A stretch of 14,007 bases of DNA. It comes from an uncultured Myxococcales bacterium. Its GTDB lineage: Bacteria > Myxococcota_A > UBA9042. Made by a program: the position numbers and the translations under genes. The stretch lies in contig CALGHC010000529.1 in NCBI GenBank assembly GCA_937915965.1, forward strand, positions 1 through 14,007, given 5' to 3'. The notes under the pieces are model-generated. The model did not search any database, had not been told where the DNA came from, and was given only the letters and a program-made list of their open reading frames with translations. Positions 7,736 to 13,993 of this stretch are shown piece after piece (the stretch's first letter is position 1; each line of letters begins with the position of its first letter).

Positions 7736-8356
7736 TCAGCGTCGCACCAGCAGATCGAGCACCGCGCGTCGACCGATTCGACGCAGATCGTCGCCTTCCA
7801 GCAGCGCGGCTGGAGTCATCCAGATGCCATCGAGAAACGCCAGAACGGTCGTCGCGCTGGTGCCTGGATCGGGGCTCTGCCAGCAATACTGGCGGTGGCC
7901 CTCGTGCAGCAGCGCTTCGAGCATCCGCTGTCGCCGCAACGAGTCGTCGGTCGCCAAATCTCGGACCGCCGCGCAGCCGCCGTCCTGCCGCAGCAGAAGC
8001 CAAAGGCGCCGCTCGGCAACATCCGCTGGGGCGGCGCCCAGCGCTGCGTGCAGCCAGCGGTTGAGTTGTTCGCGTGGGTCGCCGTCCGCCCCATCGAGGG
8101 CGCCAAATTCAGGTGCAAGACACTTCGAGGCAACGTGGGCGTACAAGGCCTCGATCAGGCCGTCGTGACCGCCAAAGTGGTAGATGACGACGCTCTTGGC
8201 CAGGCCGGCGTTGCTTGCGACCGCGCCAATCGAGAGCGCCCCGACGCCGCCGTCGCTGGCGAGCTTCGCCGCTGCAACGAGGATCTGATCGCGTCGCTGC
8301 TCGCCGCGAACCGAAGCGCGCATTCGCGCGGAAGGGAGCGGGGAGCGGGTGGTCAC
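7736..8356 (-). CDS. TetR-family transcriptional regulator
   Basis: The 206-residue product has a TetR N-terminal DNA-binding domain at about 20-66. Helix 1 is RRDQILVAAAKLASDGG, and the recognition region reads AGLAKSVVIYHFGGHDGLIEAL, matching the family pattern GxxKxxxYxHFxxxxxL. The C-terminal part (about 75-206) is the variable ligand-binding and dimerisation domain, and its ligand cannot be read. The GTG at 8356 gives a GTGA overlap with the stop of the acyltransferase gene, with an AGGGG upstream, so translation is probably coupled. An ATG at 8323 (residue 12) is a possible alternative. TetR regulators often repress their own operon, so the promoter before 9177 is the first place to look for an operator; I could not identify a convincing one. 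Confidence 0.9.
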   Translation of the reverse strand: MTTRSPLPSARMRASVRGEQRRDQILVAAAKLASDGGVGALSIGAVASNAGLAKSVVIYHFGGHDGLIEALYAHVASKCLAPEFGALDGADGDPREQLNRWLHAALGAAPADVAERRLWLLLRQDGGCAAVRDLATDDSLRRQRMLEALLHEGHRQYCWQSPDPGTSATTVLAFLDGIWMTPAALLEGDDLRRIGRRAVLDLLVRR

Positions 8357-9177
8357 GCGCCGTCAGCCCCTGCGCCGCCGTCGGCGTCGCGATCGAGACA
8401 AGTTGGGTCAGCGAAGACCTCGCGGACCGCGCGCGCCAATATTGCGCCCTGGTAGCCGTCGATGAAGCGGTGATCGATCGTCGCCGTGATGGTCAACTGT
8501 TCCTGTATGACAATCTTGTCATCGACGACCGCGGGACGCTTGCGCAGGGCGCCGACCAGGACGTACAGCGGCACGTGAGCCCAAGGGGTCGGTGGCGCGA
8601 AGCCCTCGTCGAGGCCGAGCATGCCGACGCTCGTGACAATGCACGAGCCGAACGGGAAGCGCTCGATCCCCAGCGCCGGGATCGACAAGCCCAGGCAACT
8701 GGCAAGCCAGCCGATGAGCCCCACCAGCGGCCGTATCAGCCAGGTGGGCAGCGCCCGTAGTAGCCCCTTGCTCTTCTCGAAGTCGTCGTCCTTGCCCTGC
8801 TTGAGCCGCTCCGCGCGGGCTCCCAGCTCGGCAGCGATCTCGGCAACAGGCTTGCGATCGACGTCACGGATCCGCGCCTTTGCCAGATCCGAGCCGCCAT
8901 CGATCGCAACCAGAAAGGCAACATCGACGCTGCGGTGTTCGACGAATCGACCGAACAGGATTCGGCCGTTCAGCGACGGCGCGCGATGCAGCGCCAGCGC
9001 ACAGGCTTTGCCCACCAGGTGGGTGATGGTGATCTTCTCGCCAGTTCGTTCGCGTTGCTCTTCGATCCAGGCGACCGCCGGTCCGGCATCCACGGTCAAC
9101 TTCCCGTAGATATTCCCCTCTTTGGGGCTGCCCCAGCTCGCGATGGCGAGCTTGCGGCGGGTGCTCATGCGGGCCAT
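8353..9177 (-). CDS. Stand-alone 2-oxoacid dehydrogenase E2-type acyltransferase domain
   Basis: This 274-residue protein is the catalytic (CAT-fold) domain of dihydrolipoamide acyltransferases without the lipoyl or E1/E3-binding domains that full E2 subunits carry. The active-site signature DHRFIDG is at 235-241, with H236 as general base and D240. Upstream are the family-like GSCIVTSVGMLGLDEGFAP segment (177-195) and VPLYVLVG (202-209). The N-terminal RRKLAIASWGSPKEGNIYG replaces the usual E2 opening. A hydrophobic stretch at about 144-170 (PTWLIRPLVGLIGWLASCLG) is unusual and may contact a membrane or bind an acyl chain. AGGAGG five to six bases before the ATG at 9177 fixes the start. No E1 or E3 gene is nearby, so a role in a classical dehydrogenase complex is doubtful. 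The family is known as orphan E2-like proteins of mostly unknown function. It heads a run with the TetR gene and serB. Confidence 0.82.
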   Translation of the reverse strand: MARMSTRRKLAIASWGSPKEGNIYGKLTVDAGPAVAWIEEQRERTGEKITITHLVGKACALALHRAPSLNGRILFGRFVEHRSVDVAFLVAIDGGSDLAKARIRDVDRKPVAEIAAELGARAERLKQGKDDDFEKSKGLLRALPTWLIRPLVGLIGWLASCLGLSIPALGIERFPFGSCIVTSVGMLGLDEGFAPPTPWAHVPLYVLVGALRKRPAVVDDKIVIQEQLTITATIDHRFIDGYQGAILARAVREVFADPTCLDRDADGGAGADGA

Positions 9178-9370
9178 ATGGACCTCCTCGATACGCCGGT
9201 GCCTGATCGGACCGTCGCCAGGAAGTCGCAGTTCGCGGCCGGGCTGTCAAACGGTCTCGGCCCCCGATGCAGTATGCGTTACCGCTGGGAGCGTCCTCGC
9301 CCAAGCTCGTGGCTACGAGTCGTCATGTCGCGGCGACGTGCGCGCGAGTCCGGGCGCCGCCGGTCGTCGC

Positions 9371-9491
9371 CACAGTGCCGCCACAGTGCCGTCACAGCGC
9401 CGCCACAGCGCCGCCACAGTGCTGCCACAGTGCTGCCACAGTGCTGCCACAGTGCTGCCACAGCGCCGCCACAGTGCCGCCCCAGCACCGG
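9371..9491. repeat. 11-bp tandem repeat array, ten copies
   Basis: Ten contiguous 11-bp units with consensus CACAG(T/C)GC(C/T)GC fill 9371-9480, and a decayed eleventh unit ends at 9491. The order of variants is CACAGTGCCGC twice (the second ends in T), CACAGCGCCGC twice, CACAGTGCTGC four times, CACAGCGCCGC once and CACAGTGCCGC once. The four identical central copies suggest recent expansion. Because 11 is not a multiple of three, every reading frame across it gives the same kind of 11-residue peptide repeat, so these frames are not evidence of a gene. Confidence 0.95.
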
Positions 9492-9533
9492 CCAGCGACG
9501 CCGATGGCACAAATTGGAGCATTCCTTGTCCAC

Positions 9534-9553
9534 CCCTGACATCCGCGTCAGGG
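9534..9553. promoter_or_regulatory. Small perfect inverted repeat (possible operator)
   Basis: CCCTGAC at 9534-9540 and GTCAGGG at 9547-9553 are exact inverted copies with a 6-base spacer. No T-run follows, so it is not a standard terminator. It sits in the shared upstream region of the acyltransferase-tetR unit and the small membrane-protein gene, so it could be a regulator binding site, but it lies about 360 bp from the acyltransferase start. Confidence 0.3.
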
Positions 9554-9770
9554 CAGCGCCGCCGATCGGCAACTGGCGGCGAGGCAGCTCGCCCCCGTGA
9601 TTGCCTGGATCGACGAGTTTTTTGCGGCTGGCTGTGTGCAATGGCACGGTTTGCGCATGGGATAGTCGTCACATGCGGGTGACTTTCTGTCGTCGGCCGC
9701 ATCGGCCCGAGGGGCCACAGACCGGTGAGCTGACGCCAGCGATGGATCGCGGCGGGAGACGGGGGGCCAA

Positions 9771-10112
9771 ATGGACAAACGCCACGACCGCCCGAACCGC
9801 AATGCAACCCCAGGTCGCGAGCCCTCCGCCGATGACTACGACCGGACCACCGACGAGGCCGCGCGCGCCCGCGCTGGTCGCGCTGGCCGCCACCCACCAC
9901 GGCGTGCCCCCGCAGTCGACCTGGTCCAAGTCATCGCATTTCTGGCGGCTCTCGCGCTGGTGCCAGCTCTGGCACAAGCCGGCCGCGGCGGCAGCGAAGG
10001 GGCGGCCGGACGGATTCTGACCGGCGAGATTCCGCCCTCGGTGGGTGTCGTCGTCGTGCTCGCGGTGGCCCTGACTGTCTTTGCGATCCGTCGCCGCTAC
10101 GGTGGCCGCTGA
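9771..10112 (+). CDS. Small protein with two predicted membrane helices
   Basis: I do not recognise a family for this 113-residue product. Residues 1-48 are polar and rich in Arg, Asp and Pro. A hydrophobic helix at about 50-69 (VIAFLAALALVPALAQA) is followed by a short Gly/Ser/Glu loop (70-90). A second helix lies at about 91-106 (VGVVVVLAVALTVFAI) and ends in RRRYGGR. This looks like a small inner-membrane protein; the basic residues at both ends would place both ends in the cytoplasm. Third codon positions are mostly G or C, as in neighbouring genes, and the purine run GGGAGACGGGGGG lies just before the ATG, which supports a real gene. A longer frame on the opposite strand (9669-10130) shows no such features. 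It converges with rlmN across a strong hairpin. Confidence 0.6.
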   Translation: MDKRHDRPNRNATPGREPSADDYDRTTDEAARARAGRAGRHPPRRAPAVDLVQVIAFLAALALVPALAQAGRGGSEGAAGRILTGEIPPSVGVVVVLAVALTVFAIRRRYGGR

Positions 10113-10120
10113 GACGCGCC

Positions 10121-10160
10121 GAACTGCCAAACTGCCGAGCTGCCGAGCTGCCGAACTGCC
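10121..10160. repeat. Five 8-bp tandem repeats
   Basis: Five contiguous units of consensus GARCTGCC (GAACTGCC, AAACTGCC, GAGCTGCC, GAGCTGCC, GAACTGCC) start 8 bp after the stop of the small membrane-protein gene. They run directly into the left arm of the following inverted repeat. Confidence 0.9.
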
Positions 10161-10213
10161 GGCTAGCGAGCTGGCGAGCCGCCGTGCCGCTAGCTCGCCA
10201 GCTCGCTAGCCGG
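10159..10213. terminator. Strong bidirectional hairpin between convergent genes
   Basis: A perfect 20-bp inverted repeat has its left arm at 10159-10178 (starts CCGGCTAGCGAG), its right arm at 10194-10213 (ends CGCTAGCCGG) and a 15-base GC-rich loop. It lies 8 bp past the stop of the rlmN-like gene and 46 bp past the stop of the small membrane-protein gene, and could end transcription from both sides. No T-run flanks it on either strand, so it is not a classical intrinsic terminator. It could equally stabilise the 3' ends of both messages. Confidence 0.65.
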
Positions 10214-10221
10214 CCAGATGC

Positions 10222-11328
10222 CTAGCGGGGAGACCCGAGCCGAGATCCTGCCAGCTGGCCGCACGCCCCGCCGATGTCGCCGCCGTGTGGGTGTCGCACG
10301 AGCGTACGCACGCCGCGGTCTTGCATCTGCGCGCGGAACGCGATCAGGCGTTCGGGCGTCGGACCGTGAAGCAACGGGTCGGGGCCCGGGTTGGCGGGGA
10401 TCAGGTTCAGCCTTGCCGGCACCCCTTTGAGCCAGTCAGCCAGTAACTGGGCGTCGGCGTCGCTGTCGTTGATGCCGGCGAAGACGATGTACTCGATCAG
10501 CACGTCCCGGCCGGGCGGTAGCGCCTCAATGATCACCGCCCTGAGCTCCGCGAGGCTGCAGCGATGATTGACCGGCATGATCGCGGAGCGTCGTCGGTCA
10601 TCAGGCGCGTTCAGGCTCACGGCGAGATGGGCTTTGCTCTCGCGCAGGAAGCGCCGGATCGCCGGGCCGACACCGACCGAACTGACCGTCACCCGTCGAG
10701 CCGCCAGGCCGAAGGCGAGGTCATCACAGATCACCGCGATGCCGTCGAGCACGGCGTCCAGGTTGTCCATGGGTTCGCCCATCCCCATGAAGACGACATG
10801 ACTGAGGGCTGGAGACGCACCCCGTGCCCCCGACCACAGGCGCGTGGCGATCGACCACTGCGCGCAGATCTCGGCGGCGCTCAACTGCCGGCTCAAGCCC
10901 AGGCGGCCGGTCTCGCAGAAGCGGCAGCCGCGGCCGCAGCCCACCTGGCTCGAGACGCAAAGGGTGGTGCGTCCCGAAGCCCGGCCGCGGGCGCTGGGGA
11001 TGATCACCGACTCGATCAGCAGCCCGTCGAGCGTGCGCAGCAGGAGCCGGCGGCTTGCGTCGTCGCTTGGGATGTCGTCGACCAGGGTCAGGCCGGCGTC
11101 CGCGATCGTCGCGTCGGTGATTTGGCCCGCGACCCACTCGCGGCTGTGGCCCGGCAGCGCCGCGAGCGTCTCTGGCCATGACACGTCGTCGCGCAGCCCC
11201 GCGAAGAGGGCGCGTACGACACCCTTGGCCTGACCTGCGCGCAAGCCGAGCTGGTCGCGCAGCCGTTCTTGCCACCAGGCCGGCGGCTTGTTGGCAAGTG
11301 GTTGGCATGTCGGCGCTTGGTCAGGCAT
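10222..11328 (-). CDS. rlmN: RlmN/Cfr-family radical SAM 23S rRNA methyltransferase
   Basis: The 368-residue product matches RlmN, which methylates C2 of A2503 in 23S rRNA (and A37 of some tRNAs) by radical SAM chemistry. After an N-terminal helical RNA-binding region (about 1-90) comes TLCVSSQVGC, whose C124 corresponds to the E. coli Cys118 that resolves the methylene intermediate. The iron-sulfur cluster motif is C131-x3-C135-x2-C138. FMGMGEPMDN (180-189) is the SAM-binding GEP motif. ACGQLAG near the end supplies C356, matching the mSAM-accepting Cys355. The segment before it reads RHPHGGDIGG, somewhat different from the usual RGDDIxAACGQ, so this may be a paralog within the RlmN/Cfr group. 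GGAG lies five to six bases before the ATG at 11328. It is divergent from the exonuclease III gene. Confidence 0.85.
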   Translation of the reverse strand: MPDQAPTCQPLANKPPAWWQERLRDQLGLRAGQAKGVVRALFAGLRDDVSWPETLAALPGHSREWVAGQITDATIADAGLTLVDDIPSDDASRRLLLRTLDGLLIESVIIPSARGRASGRTTLCVSSQVGCGRGCRFCETGRLGLSRQLSAAEICAQWSIATRLWSGARGASPALSHVVFMGMGEPMDNLDAVLDGIAVICDDLAFGLAARRVTVSSVGVGPAIRRFLRESKAHLAVSLNAPDDRRRSAIMPVNHRCSLAELRAVIIEALPPGRDVLIEYIVFAGINDSDADAQLLADWLKGVPARLNLIPANPGPDPLLHGPTPERLIAFRAQMQDRGVRTLVRHPHGGDIGGACGQLAGSRLGSPR

Positions 11329-11380
11329 ACCGGCTCCGGGTCACGGTCGTGGGCGACGCTGCCTGTTTGGCTGCCTGTCT

Positions 11381-11417
11381 GGTCGGTCTCGGTCGGTCTC
11401 GGTCGGTCTCGGTCGGC
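11381..11417. repeat. 10-bp tandem repeat in divergent promoter region
   Basis: Three exact GGTCGGTCTC units (11381-11410) and a partial fourth (GGTCGG then divergence) lie in the 140-bp gap between the divergent rlmN-like and exonuclease III genes. They start 52 bp upstream of the rlmN start and end about 50 bp before the exonuclease start. The 10-bp period keeps the copies on one face of the DNA helix. Confidence 0.9.
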
Positions 11418-11468
11418 TGCCGCGGCAGCGGCGACTCCGGCAAAACCCGAGCCACCGGGAGGCGACAC

Positions 11469-12272
11469 GTGAGCGAGACGGTGCGGATTCTGTCGTGGAA
11501 CGTCAACGGCCTTCGCGCCGCCGGCCGCAAAGGTTTTGCTTCGTGGCTCGACGGCTGCGGCGCCGAGCTGGTCGCAGTCCAGGAGGTGCGCGCCCGCCGC
11601 GATCAGCTGGAGTCGGAGCTCGCGACTCCCGCCGGCTGGCACACCGACTTCGTCGCCGCCGAGCGCCGTGGCTACAGTGGGGTCGGCCTGTTTGCGCGAC
11701 GTCCGTGGAGCCGGATGGACGCCGGGTTGGACGACCCGCGTTTCGACGCGGAGGGCAGGCTTCAGCGCGCGTCCTTCGGTGACCTGATCATCGTCAACGG
11801 ATATTTCCCCAATGGCAACGGAACCAACCGCGACAATAGCAGGATCCCTTACAAGCTGGACTTCTATCGGGCGCTATTTGATCACCTCGAGACGGAGCGT
11901 GCGGCGGGCCGTGCGATCCTGGTGATGGGCGATTTTAACACCGCGCCGCATCCCATCGACCTGGCACGACCCGCGGCCAATCGCGCGACAAGCGGCTTTA
12001 CAGACGAGGAACGCGCCGAGCTGATCCGCTGGCACGACGCGGGCTGGCTCGACACCTTCCGCCACTTTCATCCCGACCGTGCGGATGTCTACTCGTGGTG
12101 GTCGCAACGCTTTGGCGTGCGGGAGCGCAACGTCGGCTGGCGGATCGATCACATCCTCGCCTCGCCCGGCGCGCAGCCGTTTCTGCGCGCGGCAGAGGTC
12201 TACGTGGACGTGCACGGGTCCGATCACTGCCCGGTCGGGGTCGACATCGACCGCGCTGTCTTCGGCGACTGA
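11469..12272 (+). CDS. xthA: Exodeoxyribonuclease III / AP endonuclease
   Basis: The 267-residue enzyme belongs to the ExoIII (EEP) family, which cuts DNA 5' of abasic sites and trims 3' ends in base excision repair; E. coli XthA has 268 residues. The GTG at 11469 is chosen because GGGAGG at 11457-11462 is ideally spaced and the family sequence begins just after it. The frame is open further upstream without homology. Active-site landmarks are SWNVNGLRA (9-17, N11), the metal-binding E39 in VQEV (a variant of the usual QETK), NGYFPNG (110-116, Y112), GDFNTAP (154-160, D155 and N157), GWRIDHIL (223-230, D227) and GSDHCPV (250-256, D252-H253). All catalytic residues are present. The insertion sequence begins about 24 bp after its stop codon, leaving the gene intact. 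Confidence 0.95.
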   Translation: MSETVRILSWNVNGLRAAGRKGFASWLDGCGAELVAVQEVRARRDQLESELATPAGWHTDFVAAERRGYSGVGLFARRPWSRMDAGLDDPRFDAEGRLQRASFGDLIIVNGYFPNGNGTNRDNSRIPYKLDFYRALFDHLETERAAGRAILVMGDFNTAPHPIDLARPAANRATSGFTDEERAELIRWHDAGWLDTFRHFHPDRADVYSWWSQRFGVRERNVGWRIDHILASPGAQPFLRAAEVYVDVHGSDHCPVGVDIDRAVFGD

Positions 12273-12295
12273 TTGTTGAACCCTGATAATCAAGG

Positions 12296-12322
12296 GGGTG
12301 CAGATCCTCTCGGTCGACGCCC
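12296..12322 (+). repeat. Left terminal inverted repeat of the IS
   Basis: This matches the reverse complement of 13981-14007 at 23 of 27 positions, counted by hand. Mismatches are at repeat positions 7, 9, 14 and 17. Confidence 0.82.
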
Positions 12323-12427
12323 AACATGAAAGAGATCCGGCACTTGACCGAAACCAGCAGATGAATTGAGGGACCAACCGAGGTAGAAAGGAGGTTGCAG
12401 CCACCCTATCCCCCCGGAAGGCCCCTC

Positions 12428-13993
12428 ATGAAGCAAGACTACAACACCTCGACCGAAGACGACCACCTCTACGCCGCTGCCGACGGGCACTACGCGATGA
12501 TCAAGGAGACGCTGGCGTCCAGGGAGTTCGGCGAGGGCTCCGAGGCCGACACGGAGCGCTGGCTGCGCATCGAGGGGCAGGAGCTGTTGCGACGGCTGCT
12601 GCAGTCGCACCTGACCCTGCGAGGCCAGGCGCAGGCGGTCGTTGCGGTGGTCGGCGCCGACGACGTCGAGCGCACGCACGTGCGGCCCGGTAAGAGGCGC
12701 GCGCTGGAGACGACGTTCGGCCAGGTCGACGTCGAGCGCACCGCGTACGCCGGTCGTGGCATCGGCGCGCTGCATCCGGTCGATGCCGGCCTGAACCTGC
12801 CCGAGGCCAAGTACTCTCACGAGGTCGAACGCCACGTCGCGATGTCGGCAGCTCGACTGTCGTTCGACGCGACGCTCGCGGTGCTCGGCGTGCTCATGCT
12901 GGCGCATGTGCCCAAGCGGCAGGCCGAACAACTGGTTCTCCGCGCAGCCCGGGACTTCGAGGCCTTCTATGCGCAGACCGGCTTCGAGGTCGGTAGCGTG
13001 ACCAGCGAGTTGCTGATGCTGACGTTCGACCAGAAGGGTGTCGTGATGCGGTCGTCGGACCTGACCGAGGCGACGCAGAAGGCCGCCAAGGCCGGCCGCA
13101 AGAAGCAGGCTTCGCGCCGCAGCAAGGGCGAGCCCAGCCGCGGTCGCAAGCGGATGGCGATGGTCGCGGGCGTGTACACGGTCGCGCCGTACTCGCGCAC
13201 CGTCAACGACATCATCAACGGCTTGTGCCACGTCCGCGACGCGTTGCCACGCAAGCGGCCCCGGCCCGAGTACAAGCGGGTCTGGGCGAGCCTGCAACTG
13301 GCTCCCAAGCAGGTGGTCGCCGAGGCGTTCGACGAAGCAGACAAGCGCGACCCGAGGCACGTGAAGCGCTGGCTGGTCGTCGTCGATGGCGACGCGAAGC
13401 TCGCGCGCTGGGTACGCGCCGAGGCAGGGCGTCGCGGCATCAAGGTCACGCTCGTGCTCGACTTCATTCATGCGCTTGAGTACCTATGGCGCGCAGCGCA
13501 CGTCTTCTTTGATGAGGGCAGCGCCGACATCGAACCGTGGGTGCTTGAGCGACTGCGGTGGATGCTCGAGGGCAAAGCGAGCACCGTGGCCGCCAGCATG
13601 ACGCGCAAGGCGACGGTGCTGGGCCTGGATGCCAAGACCCGCAAGCCGGTCGACACTGCGGCGCGCTACCTGCTGAAGCGCAAGGAGATGATGCGCTACG
13701 ACGAGCTGCTCGCGCTGGGCGCGCCGATCGCGTCGGGCATCATCGAGGGAGCGTGCCGGCACCTGATCAACGACCGGCTTGACGTGACCGGCGCGCGCTG
13801 GAGTCTGGCAGGCGCCGAGGCCGTGCTGCGCCTGCGGTCGCTGCTGGCGAGCGGGGACTTCGATGCCTACTGGCGCTTTCACGAGGAGGAAGGTCAGCGC
13901 AGCCACGCCTCACGCTACGCTGGCGCCGAGGTGCCGGAGGTCGGAATCGTCAAGAAGCGCGCGCATCTGCGACTCGTTGGGGGCGTCGACTGA
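12428..13993 (+). CDS. ISKra4-family transposase
   Basis: This 521-residue transposase would move the insertion sequence that contains it. The C-terminal block SGIIEGACRHLINDRLD (436-452) followed by TGARWSLAGAEAVLRLR and SGDFDAYWRFH is the hallmark of ISKra4-family transposases. Candidate DDE residues are D201 (TFDQKGV), D320 (VVVDGDAK) or D345 (VLDFIHALEYLW), and E440 (IIEGACRH). A basic segment at 221-243 follows the first aspartate. The ATG at 12428 is preceded by GGAAGG six bases away; a TTG in frame at 12395 is less likely because AAAGGAGG abuts it directly. The frame is uninterrupted, so the enzyme may be active. Its stop codon and last codons lie within the right terminal repeat. Confidence 0.92.
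   Translation: MKQDYNTSTEDDHLYAAADGHYAMIKETLASREFGEGSEADTERWLRIEGQELLRRLLQSHLTLRGQAQAVVAVVGADDVERTHVRPGKRRALETTFGQVDVERTAYAGRGIGALHPVDAGLNLPEAKYSHEVERHVAMSAARLSFDATLAVLGVLMLAHVPKRQAEQLVLRAARDFEAFYAQTGFEVGSVTSELLMLTFDQKGVVMRSSDLTEATQKAAKAGRKKQASRRSKGEPSRGRKRMAMVAGVYTVAPYSRTVNDIINGLCHVRDALPRKRPRPEYKRVWASLQLAPKQVVAEAFDEADKRDPRHVKRWLVVVDGDAKLARWVRAEAGRRGIKVTLVLDFIHALEYLWRAAHVFFDEGSADIEPWVLERLRWMLEGKASTVAASMTRKATVLGLDAKTRKPVDTAARYLLKRKEMMRYDELLALGAPIASGIIEGACRHLINDRLDVTGARWSLAGAEAVLRLRSLLASGDFDAYWRFHEEEGQRSHASRYAGAEVPEVGIVKKRAHLRLVGGVD

Larger units (their letters stand above)
9178..9770. other. Intergenic region without a convincing gene
   Basis: This gap of about 590 bp separates the divergent acyltransferase gene and the small membrane-protein gene. 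Open frames exist on both strands, but their proteins are dominated by translations of the 11-bp repeat or by Arg/Pro/Ala-rich sequence and have no domain features. The promoters for both flanking units should be here. On the minus strand a TTGACA occurs at 9250-9245, but no good -10 follows it. A T6 run at about 9618-9623 has only a weak stem before it. Confidence 0.6.

Noticed and set aside
7698..8003. N-terminal extension of the serB frame
   Set aside because: It overlaps the TetR gene in another frame and is low-complexity. The ATG at 7697 has its own ribosome site, and the family sequence starts there.
9245..9250. TTGACA on the minus strand upstream of the acyltransferase gene
   Set aside because: It is a perfect -35 box, but the hexamers 15-18 bases downstream match the -10 consensus poorly, so I do not call a promoter.
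9371..9491. CRISPR array
   Set aside because: The 11-bp units are directly contiguous with no spacers, and no cas gene is present.
9267..9682. Open frames across the 11-bp array giving Cys/His/Ser or Ala/Leu/Trp peptide repeats
   Set aside because: An 11-bp unit yields such repeats in all frames on both strands. No start with a ribosome site or domain supports a gene.
11178..11468. Upstream extension of the exonuclease III frame
   Set aside because: It overlaps the rlmN gene on the opposite strand and the 10-bp repeats. The GTG at 11469 has an ideal GGGAGG and gives the family length.
12281..12296. CCCTGATAATCAAGGG palindrome-like sequence behind the exonuclease gene as a terminator
   Set aside because: The two halves meet with only one base between them and a bulge, so no stable hairpin can form, and no T-run follows.
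12290..13471. Long open frame of 393 codons antisense to the transposase
   Set aside because: It is rich in Arg, Val and Gln, with no recognisable motif, and arises from the high-GC codon use of the transposase on the other strand.
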